NCBI GenBank assembly: GCA_024681595.1
Contig: JAILAN010000132.1
Span: 1-43,382, forward strand
From: Lachnospiraceae bacterium
Lineage (GTDB): Bacteria; Bacillota; Clostridia; Lachnospirales; Lachnospiraceae
Length of the DNA: 43,382 nt
Direction of reading: 5' to 3'
Shown: in pieces, positions 7,901 to 16,886 of the stretch
How positions within the stretch are numbered: position 1 is the first letter of the stretch
Layout: every line of letters starts with the position of its first letter
The notes under the pieces: generated by a model
The model's input: the letters and a program-made list of their open reading frames with translations, nothing else
Databases searched by the model: none
Told to the model about the DNA's origin: nothing
Program-made: the position numbers and the translations under genes

Positions 7901-8602
7901 ATGAAAAAAGTATTAGCAACAGTTCTGACGCTGGCTATGGTTGCTTCAATGCTCACAGCCTGCGGCAACGGCAAGAGCGGCGAGAGTGAAAAGAAGTCTG
8001 AAGGTGTTATGACTTATGCTGAGTATGACGCTGCAGCTCTTGATTCTGAAGTTACTATCGAGGCATATGTTCAGGCTCATCAGTCATGGTGGGACAACAA
8101 GATCACTGTATATGCTGCTGACAAGGACGGAGCATATTTCCTCTATGAGATGGCTTGCTCTGAAGAGGATGCAGCCAAGCTCACACCCGGAACCAAGTTC
8201 AAGGCCACGGGTTACAAGTCTGAGTGGTCAGGTGAGATCGAGATCACAGACGCTACATTTGAGATAGAGGAAGGCAACTATGTTGCATCACCTGTAGACG
8301 TTACCAAGTTCCTCGGAACAGATGATCTGCAGAAGTATCAGAACCAGCTCGTTTCATTCAAGGATATGACAGTATCTGCTGTTTCCTACAAGAACAATGA
8401 GCCCGGAGATGACATCTATGTCAACTTTACAAAGGACGGAAATGAGTATTATTTCTGCCTCGAGTATTATCTCAACGGTGACGATGCTGATTTCTACAAC
8501 ATGGTAGGCTCTCTTGAAGTAGGTAAGGTATGTGATGTAGAAGGTTTCCTTTACTGGTATGAAGGACCCAATCCTCACATAACCAAGGTGACTGTTAAGT
8601 AA
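7901..8602 (+). CDS. Putative lipoprotein with OB-fold-like repeats
   Basis: A 233-residue exported lipoprotein. The signal peptide MKKVLATVLTLAMVASMLTAC ends in an LTAC lipobox, followed by a short Gly/Ser/Glu/Lys linker. Two segments of similar pattern follow (about 35-110 and 115-230). Each has a beta-rich run around DSEVTIEAYVQAH...VYAADKDGAYF and ITDATFEIEEGNYV that suggests OB-fold-like modules. I do not recognise a characterised family, and no catalytic motif stands out. AAAGGAG at 7888-7894 selects the ATG at 7901 over the upstream ATG at 7859. Codon choice is cleaner than in its neighbours, suggesting good expression. A perfect terminator follows. Confidence 0.85.
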   Translation: MKKVLATVLTLAMVASMLTACGNGKSGESEKKSEGVMTYAEYDAAALDSEVTIEAYVQAHQSWWDNKITVYAADKDGAYFLYEMACSEEDAAKLTPGTKFKATGYKSEWSGEIEITDATFEIEEGNYVASPVDVTKFLGTDDLQKYQNQLVSFKDMTVSAVSYKNNEPGDDIYVNFTKDGNEYYFCLEYYLNGDDADFYNMVGSLEVGKVCDVEGFLYWYEGPNPHITKVTVK

Positions 8603-8630
8603 GTACCGGTTCACAAAGTAAATACGACAA

Positions 8631-8661
8631 AAGGGCGGAAGTTGATCTTCCGCCCTTTTTT
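8631..8661 (+). terminator. Rho-independent terminator
   Basis: Perfect 11-base stem (AAGGGCGGAAG 8631-8641 with CTTCCGCCCTT 8647-8657), a TTGAT loop and a run of T. It ends the lipoprotein transcript, and the symmetrical A and T flanks could work on both strands. Confidence 0.93.
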
Positions 8662-8825
8662 GATGTATGTGCGAAAATAAAGGTGTTCAAACTACGCTGC
8701 GGTATCGATTTTAAGCGTAAAAAGTGGTAAAATAAATTGCGTACTTTCGCCCTCGGAACGTTTGAAGGAGAGATAACGGGGAACGGATGATGCACGTTAT
8801 ATATCAAAACAGAGAGGATCATTAA

Positions 8826-10208
8826 ATGAAACACGAATATGATGTTATCATCATAGGAGCCGGACCGGGCGGTATTTTTTCAGCATACGAGCTTATGATC
8901 AGGAGACCGGACCTTAAGGTTGCGGTTTTTGATGCGGGCAAGGCTCTGTCTGACCGTAAATGCCCGATAGACGGGGATAAGATCAAGACCTGTATAGGCT
9001 GCAAATCCTGCTCTATAATGAGCGGATTCGGTGGAGCAGGTGCTTTTTCCGACGGCAAATACAATATAACGAACGATTTTGGCGGAACACTGTATGAGCA
9101 TATCGGCAAATCCAAGGCCATCGAACTGATGGAATATGTGGATCGCATAAATGTGGAAAACGGCGGTGAAGGAACGAAGCTTTACTCAACCACCGGAACC
9201 CAGCTTAAAAAGATATGCATGCAGAATAAACTAAAACTGCTCGATGCATCAGTCAGGCACCTCGGTACCGACATTAATTACGTGGTTTTGGAAAATCTCT
9301 ATGCCAAATTAAAAGAGTTCGTTGACTTCCGCTTTATGACCGCTGTTGAGAAGATAGAAGCTCTTTCCGATGGCGGATTCAAGGTGTGTTTTGAAGGCGG
9401 AGAACTGACCTGCGATCAGTGCATAGTATCCGTTGGACGAAGCGGAAGCAAATGGATGGAATCCGTATGCGAGGATCTTAACATCCCGGCCAAGAGCAAC
9501 AGAGTCGACATAGGTGTCAGAGTCGAGCTGCCGGCAGTCATATTCTCTCACCTGACGGATGAACTGTATGAGAGCAAGATCGTATACCGGACCGAGAAAT
9601 TCGAGGACAATGTCAGGACCTTCTGTATGAATCCTCATGGCATAGTTGTTAACGAGAACACCAACGGGATCATAACCGTTAACGGACACAGCTATGAGAG
9701 CGCTGACAAGCAGACCGAGAACACAAACTTTGCCCTGCTGGTCGCCAAGCACTTCTCAGAGCCGTTTAAAGATTCCAACGGATACGGTGAGAGTATCGCC
9801 AGACTCTCAAATATGCTGGGAGGCGGTGTTATAGTTCAAAGGTTTGGAGACCTCGTTCGGGGACGAAGGAGTAATGAAAAGAGGATACAGGAAGGCCTCG
9901 TTACCCCTACGTTAAATGCTACACCCGGAGACCTTAGTCTGGTTCTTCCCAAACGCATCCTCGACGGTATCATGGAAATGATATATGCGCTTGATAAGAT
10001 AGCACCCGGAACGGCCAATGATGACACGCTGCTATACGGTGTTGAGGTCAAATTCTATAACATGGAAGTATCGGTAGATGAGAATCTCGAGACCGGATAT
10101 CCGGGACTGTATATAATAGGTGACGGAAGCGGTGTGACGCACTCATTGTCACACGCCTCGGCAAGCGGCATATTCGTAGCTGACAGGATAGCCGAAACCT
10201 TTGAATGA
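8826..10208 (+). CDS. FAD-dependent dehydrogenase (COG2509-like)
   Basis: Cytoplasmic flavoprotein oxidoreductase of unknown substrate, 460 residues. An N-terminal Rossmann dinucleotide fold shows DVIIIGAGPGGIFSAYEL (GxGxxG, residues 7-24) and an acidic strand end AVFDAG. A cysteine-rich stretch, KCPIDGDKIKTCIGCKSC, follows at about 46-63; this Cys patch is typical of the uncharacterised COG2509 dehydrogenases. The C-terminal FAD-closing motif is GLYIIGDGSGVTHSLSHASASG. GAGAGGATC precedes the ATG. It is flanked by a terminator upstream and a diguanylate cyclase gene 54 bases downstream. Assignment to the family is firm; the reaction is not known. Confidence 0.9.
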   Translation: MKHEYDVIIIGAGPGGIFSAYELMIRRPDLKVAVFDAGKALSDRKCPIDGDKIKTCIGCKSCSIMSGFGGAGAFSDGKYNITNDFGGTLYEHIGKSKAIELMEYVDRINVENGGEGTKLYSTTGTQLKKICMQNKLKLLDASVRHLGTDINYVVLENLYAKLKEFVDFRFMTAVEKIEALSDGGFKVCFEGGELTCDQCIVSVGRSGSKWMESVCEDLNIPAKSNRVDIGVRVELPAVIFSHLTDELYESKIVYRTEKFEDNVRTFCMNPHGIVVNENTNGIITVNGHSYESADKQTENTNFALLVAKHFSEPFKDSNGYGESIARLSNMLGGGVIVQRFGDLVRGRRSNEKRIQEGLVTPTLNATPGDLSLVLPKRILDGIMEMIYALDKIAPGTANDDTLLYGVEVKFYNMEVSVDENLETGYPGLYIIGDGSGVTHSLSHASASGIFVADRIAETFE

Positions 10209-10262
10209 CAGGGCGTTTTATGATACGATAATCTTTTAAGAAATATCTATATGCGAGGGGAA

Positions 10263-12074
10263 ATGGAGATAATTAACGGTACGTATTTTTTGGGAGAAAA
10301 AATCGGCGAAGAAGAACTGGCCAGTATAGAGAAGAGTGTGTTGTATTCTCTGCTGGATGACCATCTGTTTTTTTACTATCATGATATTCCAAAGGACATG
10401 AAGATGGTCAAGTTCTTAAGTGGCGTATACATGAAGGAGATAGATGATGCCATGAAAGTCTATCAGGATGTGGCACTTGCTTTTAAGAGTGCTATAGACA
10501 AGTTTGTTCATCCTGAAGATCGCAAAACTCTGACGGACATCATGGATCCCGATTATTACATTCCGCTATTAAGGGGCAAAAAGAGCGAGACTATATATTA
10601 TCGCTGGAGATATGACAACAGATATTATCTGTATAACAGGCTGGTCATAAAGAAACTTGATGATCCGGAGGAGGAGCCTACCAGAGTTGCTATCCTGTGC
10701 ACGGATGTGGATTCGCAGGTCAGAGAGAGACTGATGCTGGAGGAGATCCATAAAAGATACGTGTCGGGTGTCAATGCATTGAGCAGAGAGTACGCTTCGG
10801 TCTATTTCGTGAATCTCGACACCAAGGAGCTGATCCCCTTTGGCCTCAGTGACCGTATAGAGGGTATGTTCGGTGATTCGTTCTACCATGTGGATTATGA
10901 CAGGGCTGTTGAGGACTATGTCGACAATGCTGTCCTTGATGAGGATAAGGAGCGTATGAGAGAGATCCTCTCGAGGGATTATGTCAGACGAAACCTCATC
11001 AATCAGGATTATTTTACGCGAATATATCTTAATAACGATAACTGCTACTGTGAGATGAAATGTGTTAAGGTCGCCCAGGAGGACGCTTCGAATGTCGTTA
11101 TCATGGGATTTGCGGTTAAGGACGAAGAGATCCGTACCATGCAGGAGCACAAGAAGCAAAAGGACTTCCAGCTATCGCTTCTTGATGGACTGACGAGAGA
11201 TTATCATACCGTATTTCTGGTAAAACCCGGCAATATCGCGGAACTGTACAGAACGACTCAGGATGAATTTTCCGAGGAGTATATCAAATACAGGACTGCT
11301 TATTCTGAGGGCTATAACGAGTCGGTCAATTTTTACATAGATAAATACGTGCTCGATGAGGACAAGGAAAGATTAAGAAATGAGTTGGACTTTGATCATC
11401 TGACGAAGAGTGTCCCCGAGAGCGGAATTTATACCATTACCTATAAAAGAACAGACAATAACGGAGGCTATAAATACATACGTATCTGCGTGTCCAAGGC
11501 TGTGGCCGGTAACGGTGAGGTAGATCTCGTCATAGGCTTCAGAGATGTTGATACACTGGTACGCGGAGAGATCAAGAGACAGAATCTGTATGAGGATGCT
11601 CTGAACGAAAGAGATATGGACGGCCTCACCGGATTAAGGAACAGGTACTGTTTTGAGAACAGGACAAAGCTCTATCCTGACGGGACTTCGCAGACGATAG
11701 GATGTATATATATAGACGCAGACGGGCTTCATGAGATAAATAACGAACAGGGCCATGATGTGGGAGATATGTTCATCAAGACCGTTGCTGACAGAGTCAG
11801 AAAAATCTGGGGCAAGGATGACACCTTCAGGATCGGAGGAGATGAGTTTGTGGCATTTGTTTTTGATGCTTCGGTTGAAGAGATAACCGGAGGCATCAAC
11901 GATCTTAAAGTCTGCCTTAAGGATAAAGGCTTCAGCGCGTCCGTTGGCTACAGCATCGCTAACAGGGAAGGAATTCATATGAGAACCCTGATCAAAGAGG
12001 CTGAGGATATGATGTATCTTCAAAAGAAGGAGCATTACAAAGGCGCTAATGATCGCCGAAGAAATAAAGAATAA
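10263..12074 (+). CDS. Diguanylate cyclase (PAS-like sensor plus GGDEF)
   Basis: Predicted to make cyclic di-GMP from two GTP. The C-terminal ~165 residues are a GGDEF domain: DGLTGLRNR start, IDADGLHEINNEQGHDVGD metal/substrate segment, and an intact GGDEF at residues 525-529. The product-inhibition site (RxxD, five residues before GGDEF) reads WGKD, so feedback inhibition through the classical I-site is probably absent. The first ~430 residues have no membrane segment and look like two or three PAS-type sensor modules; a repeated pattern ends in VDSQV/VDTLV just before each junction. The start is ambiguous: I use the ATG at 10263, preceded by GAGGGG, but an in-frame ATG at 10251 would add four residues. 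The GNAT gene follows after 12 bases. Confidence 0.88.
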   Translation: MEIINGTYFLGEKIGEEELASIEKSVLYSLLDDHLFFYYHDIPKDMKMVKFLSGVYMKEIDDAMKVYQDVALAFKSAIDKFVHPEDRKTLTDIMDPDYYIPLLRGKKSETIYYRWRYDNRYYLYNRLVIKKLDDPEEEPTRVAILCTDVDSQVRERLMLEEIHKRYVSGVNALSREYASVYFVNLDTKELIPFGLSDRIEGMFGDSFYHVDYDRAVEDYVDNAVLDEDKERMREILSRDYVRRNLINQDYFTRIYLNNDNCYCEMKCVKVAQEDASNVVIMGFAVKDEEIRTMQEHKKQKDFQLSLLDGLTRDYHTVFLVKPGNIAELYRTTQDEFSEEYIKYRTAYSEGYNESVNFYIDKYVLDEDKERLRNELDFDHLTKSVPESGIYTITYKRTDNNGGYKYIRICVSKAVAGNGEVDLVIGFRDVDTLVRGEIKRQNLYEDALNERDMDGLTGLRNRYCFENRTKLYPDGTSQTIGCIYIDADGLHEINNEQGHDVGDMFIKTVADRVRKIWGKDDTFRIGGDEFVAFVFDASVEEITGGINDLKVCLKDKGFSASVGYSIANREGIHMRTLIKEAEDMMYLQKKEHYKGANDRRRNKE

Positions 12075-12086
12075 CGGGGTATACCG

Positions 12087-12707
12087 ATGAAAAAGAACAG
12101 ACTGTCGATCTATTCCGATGATATGGAGATAATCCCTGAACGGGGTGGAAAAGATCCTGATAAAACCGATATTTCACCCAGGGATTTCATATGGTATGCT
12201 GACTGGAAGATAATGCTAAGGGATCCGGCTGTCATTGAAAAGATATATCTCGGGGTTATCCGGTTTGAAGGCGAACCGGTCCTTGGCAAGGTGAATATCA
12301 GTATCGATATCGAAGAAAGATACCGAAACAGGGGATATGCTTCAAGAGCTCTTAAGATGATGCGAGATCATATCTTCTGGCTCGGCGACATATATGAGAT
12401 AGAGGCAGTGGTGGACATGGAAAATGATGCCGCTATACATGCGTTCTCTAATGCAGGCTTTGTATACCGCCACACTGATAACAATGACGGAGTTAAGACA
12501 GAAACATATTCAGTTACAAAACCTAAGACCGTATGGAGCGGCCTGTATCTTTTTATAGGTATTATAGTCGGACTGTCTTTGGGCATTATGATGGCCAATA
12601 TCCTTATAGGACTCGTGACCGGAGTCCTGGCCGGACTCATTGTGGGCGGTGTCATGGATTCACGGAGCCTTAAAAAGAGACAGGATGTTACGGGCCGAAA
12701 GGAATAG
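12087..12707 (+). CDS. GNAT acetyltransferase with C-terminal membrane hairpin
   Basis: A 206-residue protein. Residues ~50-145 form a GNAT acyl-CoA transferase domain: KVNISIDIEERYRNRGYASRAL contains the R-x-x-G-x-A acetyl-CoA loop, and VVDMENDAAIHAFSNAGF is the typical C-terminal GNAT strand/helix. After it come two closely spaced hydrophobic segments (~152-172 and ~173-190) rich in glycine, GIIVGLSLGIMM and GLVTGVLAGLIVGGVM, which look like a helical hairpin with small-residue packing. The tail is charged. The domain would face the cytoplasm, tethered to the membrane. Acceptor unknown. It is 12 bases after the diguanylate cyclase gene and one base before aroC, so co-transcribed. Confidence 0.87.
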   Translation: MKKNRLSIYSDDMEIIPERGGKDPDKTDISPRDFIWYADWKIMLRDPAVIEKIYLGVIRFEGEPVLGKVNISIDIEERYRNRGYASRALKMMRDHIFWLGDIYEIEAVVDMENDAAIHAFSNAGFVYRHTDNNDGVKTETYSVTKPKTVWSGLYLFIGIIVGLSLGIMMANILIGLVTGVLAGLIVGGVMDSRSLKKRQDVTGRKE

Positions 12708-12708
12708 G

Positions 12709-13770
12709 ATGAAAAATACATTCGGAAACAATCTGAGTTTTACAATATTTGGAGAAAGTCACGGCTCTCAGATCGGGATCGTACTCGACGGATTAAAGAG
12801 CGGAATAAAGATCGATGAGGAATTCATTGATCACCAGCTGTCGTTAAGGCGCCCCTATGGCAAGCTCAGTACAGCCCGTGTTGAGTCGGATCCTTTTGAG
12901 ATCGTAAGCGGAGCCTTTAACGGTTATACTACCGGCAGCCCCCTGACGATAGTGATCCCCAATGAAAACACCAGGAGCTCGGACTATTCCGAGACCAGGT
13001 TTCTGGCCAGACCTTCACATGCCGACTACACAGCATATGTTAAGTATAAAGGTTATGAAGACTACAGAGGTGGCGGACATTTCAGCGGCAGGATAACAGC
13101 TGCGCTCGTGGCAGGAGCTGCGATAGTGATACCGGCTCTCAAAGAAGAAGGCATACTCATAGGCACACATATAAAGAAACTGTCGGGCATCAGCGACAGG
13201 GACTTTAATGACTATCGGAGTGATATTGAATACCTGAACAATGAGCAGTTTGCAGTCCTTGATAAAGATGCCGGATCAGCCATGATCAAGGCCATAGAGG
13301 ATGCTGCAGCTGATGGCGACAGCATAGGGGGACATCTGGAGAGTGTGATCCTGGGATTAAGAGCAGGATTGGGAGAACCCTTCTTTGACAGCCTGGAGAG
13401 CCTGTATTCGCATGGACTGTTCTCGATACCAGCCATAAAGGGCGTTGAATTCGGCAATGCATTTGAAGACTGCGAGCTTAAGGGCAGTGAGTTTAACGAT
13501 CCATTCTCAGTAAGGGACGGCAGGATAGTTACGGATACAAACCACAATTCAGGGATAAACGGAGGCATTTCTAACGGAATGCCCATAATCATCCGGTGCG
13601 CGGTCAAGCCCACACCCTCGATATACAAAGAACAAAAGACGGTTGATTTTAATAAGAACGAAGACAGTAAACTGACATTAAAGGGTCGTCATGATCCTGC
13701 GATAATACACAGAGCCAGGGTAGTTGCAGACAGCATGCTCGCGCTCATAACCTATGATGTGATCTCATGA
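12709..13770 (+). CDS. aroC: Chorismate synthase
   Basis: Catalyses the last shikimate-pathway step, 5-enolpyruvylshikimate 3-phosphate to chorismate, using reduced FMN. It is 353 residues, normal length. Conserved blocks: FGESHGSQIG near the N-terminus, RRPYGKLSTARVESD, the RPSHADYTAYVKY and YRGGGHFSGR signature region, DGDSIGGHLE, and the C-terminal TNHNSGINGGISNGMPI and KGRHDPAIIHRARVVADSM. I start at the ATG at 12709, preceded by GAAAGGAATAGG and giving the canonical TFGNNLSFTIFGESHG opening. An upstream in-frame ATG at 12640 would lie inside the GNAT gene. Its neighbour 40 bases on is DAHP synthase, so first and last common aromatic steps are paired. Confidence 0.96.
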   Translation: MKNTFGNNLSFTIFGESHGSQIGIVLDGLKSGIKIDEEFIDHQLSLRRPYGKLSTARVESDPFEIVSGAFNGYTTGSPLTIVIPNENTRSSDYSETRFLARPSHADYTAYVKYKGYEDYRGGGHFSGRITAALVAGAAIVIPALKEEGILIGTHIKKLSGISDRDFNDYRSDIEYLNNEQFAVLDKDAGSAMIKAIEDAAADGDSIGGHLESVILGLRAGLGEPFFDSLESLYSHGLFSIPAIKGVEFGNAFEDCELKGSEFNDPFSVRDGRIVTDTNHNSGINGGISNGMPIIIRCAVKPTPSIYKEQKTVDFNKNEDSKLTLKGRHDPAIIHRARVVADSMLALITYDVIS

Positions 13771-13810
13771 TACCGCCATGCGGTGAATTAGATAAAAGAG
13801 GAGAAATATT

Positions 13811-14851
13811 ATGAACATGGAATTTGAAAGAAAGCTGGCCATACCCACAGAGGTCAAGCGGATGTACCCGATCACTGCAAAGGTCAGTACGATCGTGGAA
13901 AAAAGAGCAAGAAAGATCGCCGATATTTTTGAAGGCAAGTCGAATGAGCTCGTCCTTATCATAGGTCCCTGCTCGGCGGATAACGAAGACAGCGTCATTG
14001 ATTATATCAGCCGCCTGACCAGGGTTCAGGAGAAGGTTGCGGATAAGATATTTATCATACCCCGGATCTACACCAATAAGCCCAGAACTACCGGATTCGG
14101 ATACAAGGGCCTGCTTCACCAACCGGATCCCGATGCCAAGCCAGATATGTTCAAAGGCATCATCGCAACCAGAGAGCTTCACATGAGAGCTGTCCTTGAG
14201 ACGGGCTTTAGTTGTGCCGATGAGATGCTCTATCCGGAGAATCATAAATACCTCGATGACCTGCTTGCATATGTTGCCGTAGGTGCCAGATCGGTTGAAG
14301 ATCAGCAGCACAGGCTCACGGCCAGCGGAATAGAGGTTCCGGTTGGTATGAAGAACCCTACGAGCGGAGACTTTACAGTCATGATGAATGCAATCCTGAC
14401 CGCGCAGAATCCGCATACATTCATATATCGCGGATGGGAAGCTCATTCAAAGGGCAATCCCTATGCACATGCCATACTTCGCGGGCACACCAGCAAACAC
14501 GGCAAGTCCATACCAAATTATCATTATGAGGATATTCTCCTGCTGTGCGATTTTTATGATGAGTATATGGAGAAATACGATATTAAATTCCCTTCGCTCA
14601 TCGTGGATACCAATCACTGCAATTCCGACAAGAATCCTTTTGAGCAGCCCAGGATCATAAAGGAAGTCATATCATCGAGCAAGAATCATGAGCGTATCAG
14701 AAAGATACTTAAAGGATTCATGGTCGAGAGTTATATCGTGGATGGCAGGCAGGACATCGGCGGAGGAACCTACGGACAGTCGATAACCGATCCCTGTCTC
14801 GGCTGGGAAAAGACAGAACAGCTGATATATGAGATCGCTGATATGTGGTGA
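13811..14851 (+). CDS. aroF: DAHP synthase, class I (AroF/G/H type)
   Basis: Condenses phosphoenolpyruvate with erythrose 4-phosphate, the entry step to aromatic amino acids. It is 346 residues, as for the class I-alpha enzymes of E. coli. Motifs: IIGPCSADNEDS, IIPRIYTNKPRTTGFGYKGL, CADEMLYPENHKYLDDLLAYVAVGARSVEDQQHR, PVGMKNPTSGD, and the metal site region PSLIVDTNHCNSDKNP. The usual allosteric N-terminal extension of this class is present. GAGGAG at 13800-13805 precedes the ATG. A small intercistronic hairpin (ACCGC/GCGGT, 13772-13784) separates it from aroC. The isozyme name is nominal. Confidence 0.95.
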   Translation: MNMEFERKLAIPTEVKRMYPITAKVSTIVEKRARKIADIFEGKSNELVLIIGPCSADNEDSVIDYISRLTRVQEKVADKIFIIPRIYTNKPRTTGFGYKGLLHQPDPDAKPDMFKGIIATRELHMRAVLETGFSCADEMLYPENHKYLDDLLAYVAVGARSVEDQQHRLTASGIEVPVGMKNPTSGDFTVMMNAILTAQNPHTFIYRGWEAHSKGNPYAHAILRGHTSKHGKSIPNYHYEDILLLCDFYDEYMEKYDIKFPSLIVDTNHCNSDKNPFEQPRIIKEVISSSKNHERIRKILKGFMVESYIVDGRQDIGGGTYGQSITDPCLGWEKTEQLIYEIADMW

Positions 14852-14856
14852 TCTTC

Positions 14857-14886
14857 TTGATACTAAAGTACCGATTATGATAAAAT
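14857..14886 (+). promoter_or_regulatory. Promoter of the EAL gene pair
   Basis: TTGATA at 14857-14862, an 18-base spacer, and TAAAAT at 14881-14886 with an upstream TGA (extended -10). It lies between the DAHP synthase stop and the TTG start at 14938, so the two EAL genes need not depend on the aro transcript. Confidence 0.6.
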
Positions 14887-14937
14887 CATAGTGGATGAAG
14901 GTATTTGGGGGAATACTCTTTTTCCGGGGGTTATATA

Positions 14938-16881
14938 TTGATCAATCTGTATTTCGACGGATGTGCCGCCTTTGCAACAGCCACTCTTGTGCTGGCTCTG
15001 ATAGTTCGTAAACTTACTAAGGGCAGGAACAATATGTTGTTCCTGGCCCTTTGCGTCATGATACTTCTGATGACACTCGCCGACAGAAGGAGTCTTAGCT
15101 ATGAGCGTATCTCCAATATCCCGGCTTTTCTGGAATTCTACAGATATATTTTCAAATATGCATACTATTCTTTGCTGGGTCTGACCACTACTACTCTCTA
15201 CCTGTATCTTTGTTCATATATAGGGGTCTGGCACAGGGTAAAGGATGCGGAGTATATGCTGCTGTGGTGGGCAGTTCCAACAGGTGCATACGCCGTACTT
15301 CTGATTCAGAACATTTTCTCAGGTAATCTTTTTCATATCGACAGCTCGGAAAAATACGTCGAAACAGGTTCGATAATGGCACTGTATGTGATAGTTTTGT
15401 TTTTCCATGCGCTGAGTATCCTGACGGTCACCATGTACAGGCATCTGTTCGGCAAGAGCAAGTTTATTCTGATCGACTTCATGCTGATCTTCAATATCGC
15501 GGCTCTTCTGATCCAGACATCATCAGACAGGTTCAGGATATCATGCTTTTCTTATACTCTGCTGGCCATATCGATCGCCATTATAATCCAGCGTCCGGAG
15601 GAGATGATGGATTATGTCGTGGGCCTTCAAAATTACAATGCGTTTCTTCATGCCGTCAAAACCAATTTTGAATCCGAAGCTCCCAAGGTTTATCTCTTCA
15701 TCAGATTTGTCAATTCAAGATCGCTGCGAAGCTCCCTGGGACTGGATAACTACCTGGTACTTCTGGAGAACATATCCGGCAAGATAGAGCGTATGTGTAG
15801 GATCAGCGGATTAAGATCGGAGAATTATTATCTTAACATCGGTACATTTGCGATAGTCGGAGATATCAATAAGTACGAGCAGATCATGGATGCAGGACGC
15901 GTGATAGCAGCATATATGCTCGAGCCCATCAAGATCAAACAGATGGAGATCATGCTCGATGCCAGGGTCTGTCTGGTGGAATGTCCTGAGGATATATCAG
16001 ACGAGGCTTCACTTATCAACTTTGCCAAGTCATTCCACCATAAGCTGCCTGAGGAAAGGCACGTTATAGTTCTATCCAAGATCGCCAAAACCAAAGATTT
16101 CAGGATCAAATCCGACATGGATATGATCATCAGCAGAGGAATAGAAAATCACAGCTTCGAAATGTATTTCCAGCCGATCTATTCCGTAAAGGATGATGCT
16201 TACATTTCGGCAGAGGCCCTGATCAGGTTAAAAGACGAAAAATACGGTTTCGTTTCTCCGGCGCTCTTTATTCCGGCGGCAGAAGAGAGCGGAGCCATTC
16301 ATGAAATAGGAGATTATGTAATAGAGGAAGTCTGCCGCTTTATAGGAAGTGAAGACTTTAAGAACTCCGGACTTCAATATGTAGAGCTCAACCTGTCTGT
16401 TGCACAGTGTATTGAGGCCGATCTTTTTGAAAAGATCGATGGATGCATGAAAAAATACGGAGTCCGTCCGGATCAGATCAATCTGGAGATTACGGAGACG
16501 GCGGTTGATTATGATCCGGAGACCACTGACAGGAATATTGATAAACTCGCGTCTGTGGGAATACCTTTTTCACTTGATGATTACGGTACCGGCTATTCGA
16601 ATATCAAGAGAGTCGTTTCGCTGCCGCTTAGCATAGTCAAGCTCGACAAACTGCTGGTTGATGAAATGGACAAGCCACTGATGTGGATAGTAATATCAAA
16701 TACCGTCAGAATGCTGAAGCGTATCAACAAGAAGATCCTCGTAGAAGGGATCGAAGACAAGCGCGCACTTTATAAATTCATAGAGATAGGGTGCGATTAC
16801 ATACAGGGTTATTATTTTTCGAGACCTCTTCCAAAACAGGAGTTTTTGAAGTTCCTTAAAGATAACAGGTCCGTTGGGTGA
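14938..16881 (+). CDS. Membrane c-di-GMP phosphodiesterase (7TM, degenerate GGDEF, EAL)
   Basis: Predicted to hydrolyse cyclic di-GMP; 647 residues from a TTG start. I chose TTG at 14938 because GGGGG ends eight bases ahead and the product then aligns from residue 1 with its paralog downstream (INLYFDGC against SYLSFDEC). About seven membrane helices fill residues 1-220. A GGDEF-like segment (about 225-395) keeps the fold (GLQNYNAFLHAV) but has YYLNIGTFAIVGD where GGDEF should be, so it is catalytically dead and probably regulatory. The EAL domain looks active: EAL at ~426, the Asn in ELNLSVAQC, NLEITETAV, DDYGTGYSN, VKLDKLL, VEGIED and YIQGYYF. It is followed after five bases by its paralog. 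Confidence 0.92.
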   Translation: MINLYFDGCAAFATATLVLALIVRKLTKGRNNMLFLALCVMILLMTLADRRSLSYERISNIPAFLEFYRYIFKYAYYSLLGLTTTTLYLYLCSYIGVWHRVKDAEYMLLWWAVPTGAYAVLLIQNIFSGNLFHIDSSEKYVETGSIMALYVIVLFFHALSILTVTMYRHLFGKSKFILIDFMLIFNIAALLIQTSSDRFRISCFSYTLLAISIAIIIQRPEEMMDYVVGLQNYNAFLHAVKTNFESEAPKVYLFIRFVNSRSLRSSLGLDNYLVLLENISGKIERMCRISGLRSENYYLNIGTFAIVGDINKYEQIMDAGRVIAAYMLEPIKIKQMEIMLDARVCLVECPEDISDEASLINFAKSFHHKLPEERHVIVLSKIAKTKDFRIKSDMDMIISRGIENHSFEMYFQPIYSVKDDAYISAEALIRLKDEKYGFVSPALFIPAAEESGAIHEIGDYVIEEVCRFIGSEDFKNSGLQYVELNLSVAQCIEADLFEKIDGCMKKYGVRPDQINLEITETAVDYDPETTDRNIDKLASVGIPFSLDDYGTGYSNIKRVVSLPLSIVKLDKLLVDEMDKPLMWIVISNTVRMLKRINKKILVEGIEDKRALYKFIEIGCDYIQGYYFSRPLPKQEFLKFLKDNRSVG

Positions 16882-16886
16882 GCAGA

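Noticed and set aside
9309-9752. Minus-strand open frame of 147 codons opposite the FAD dehydrogenase
   Set aside because: Fully inside a strong conserved gene on the other strand and without family features.
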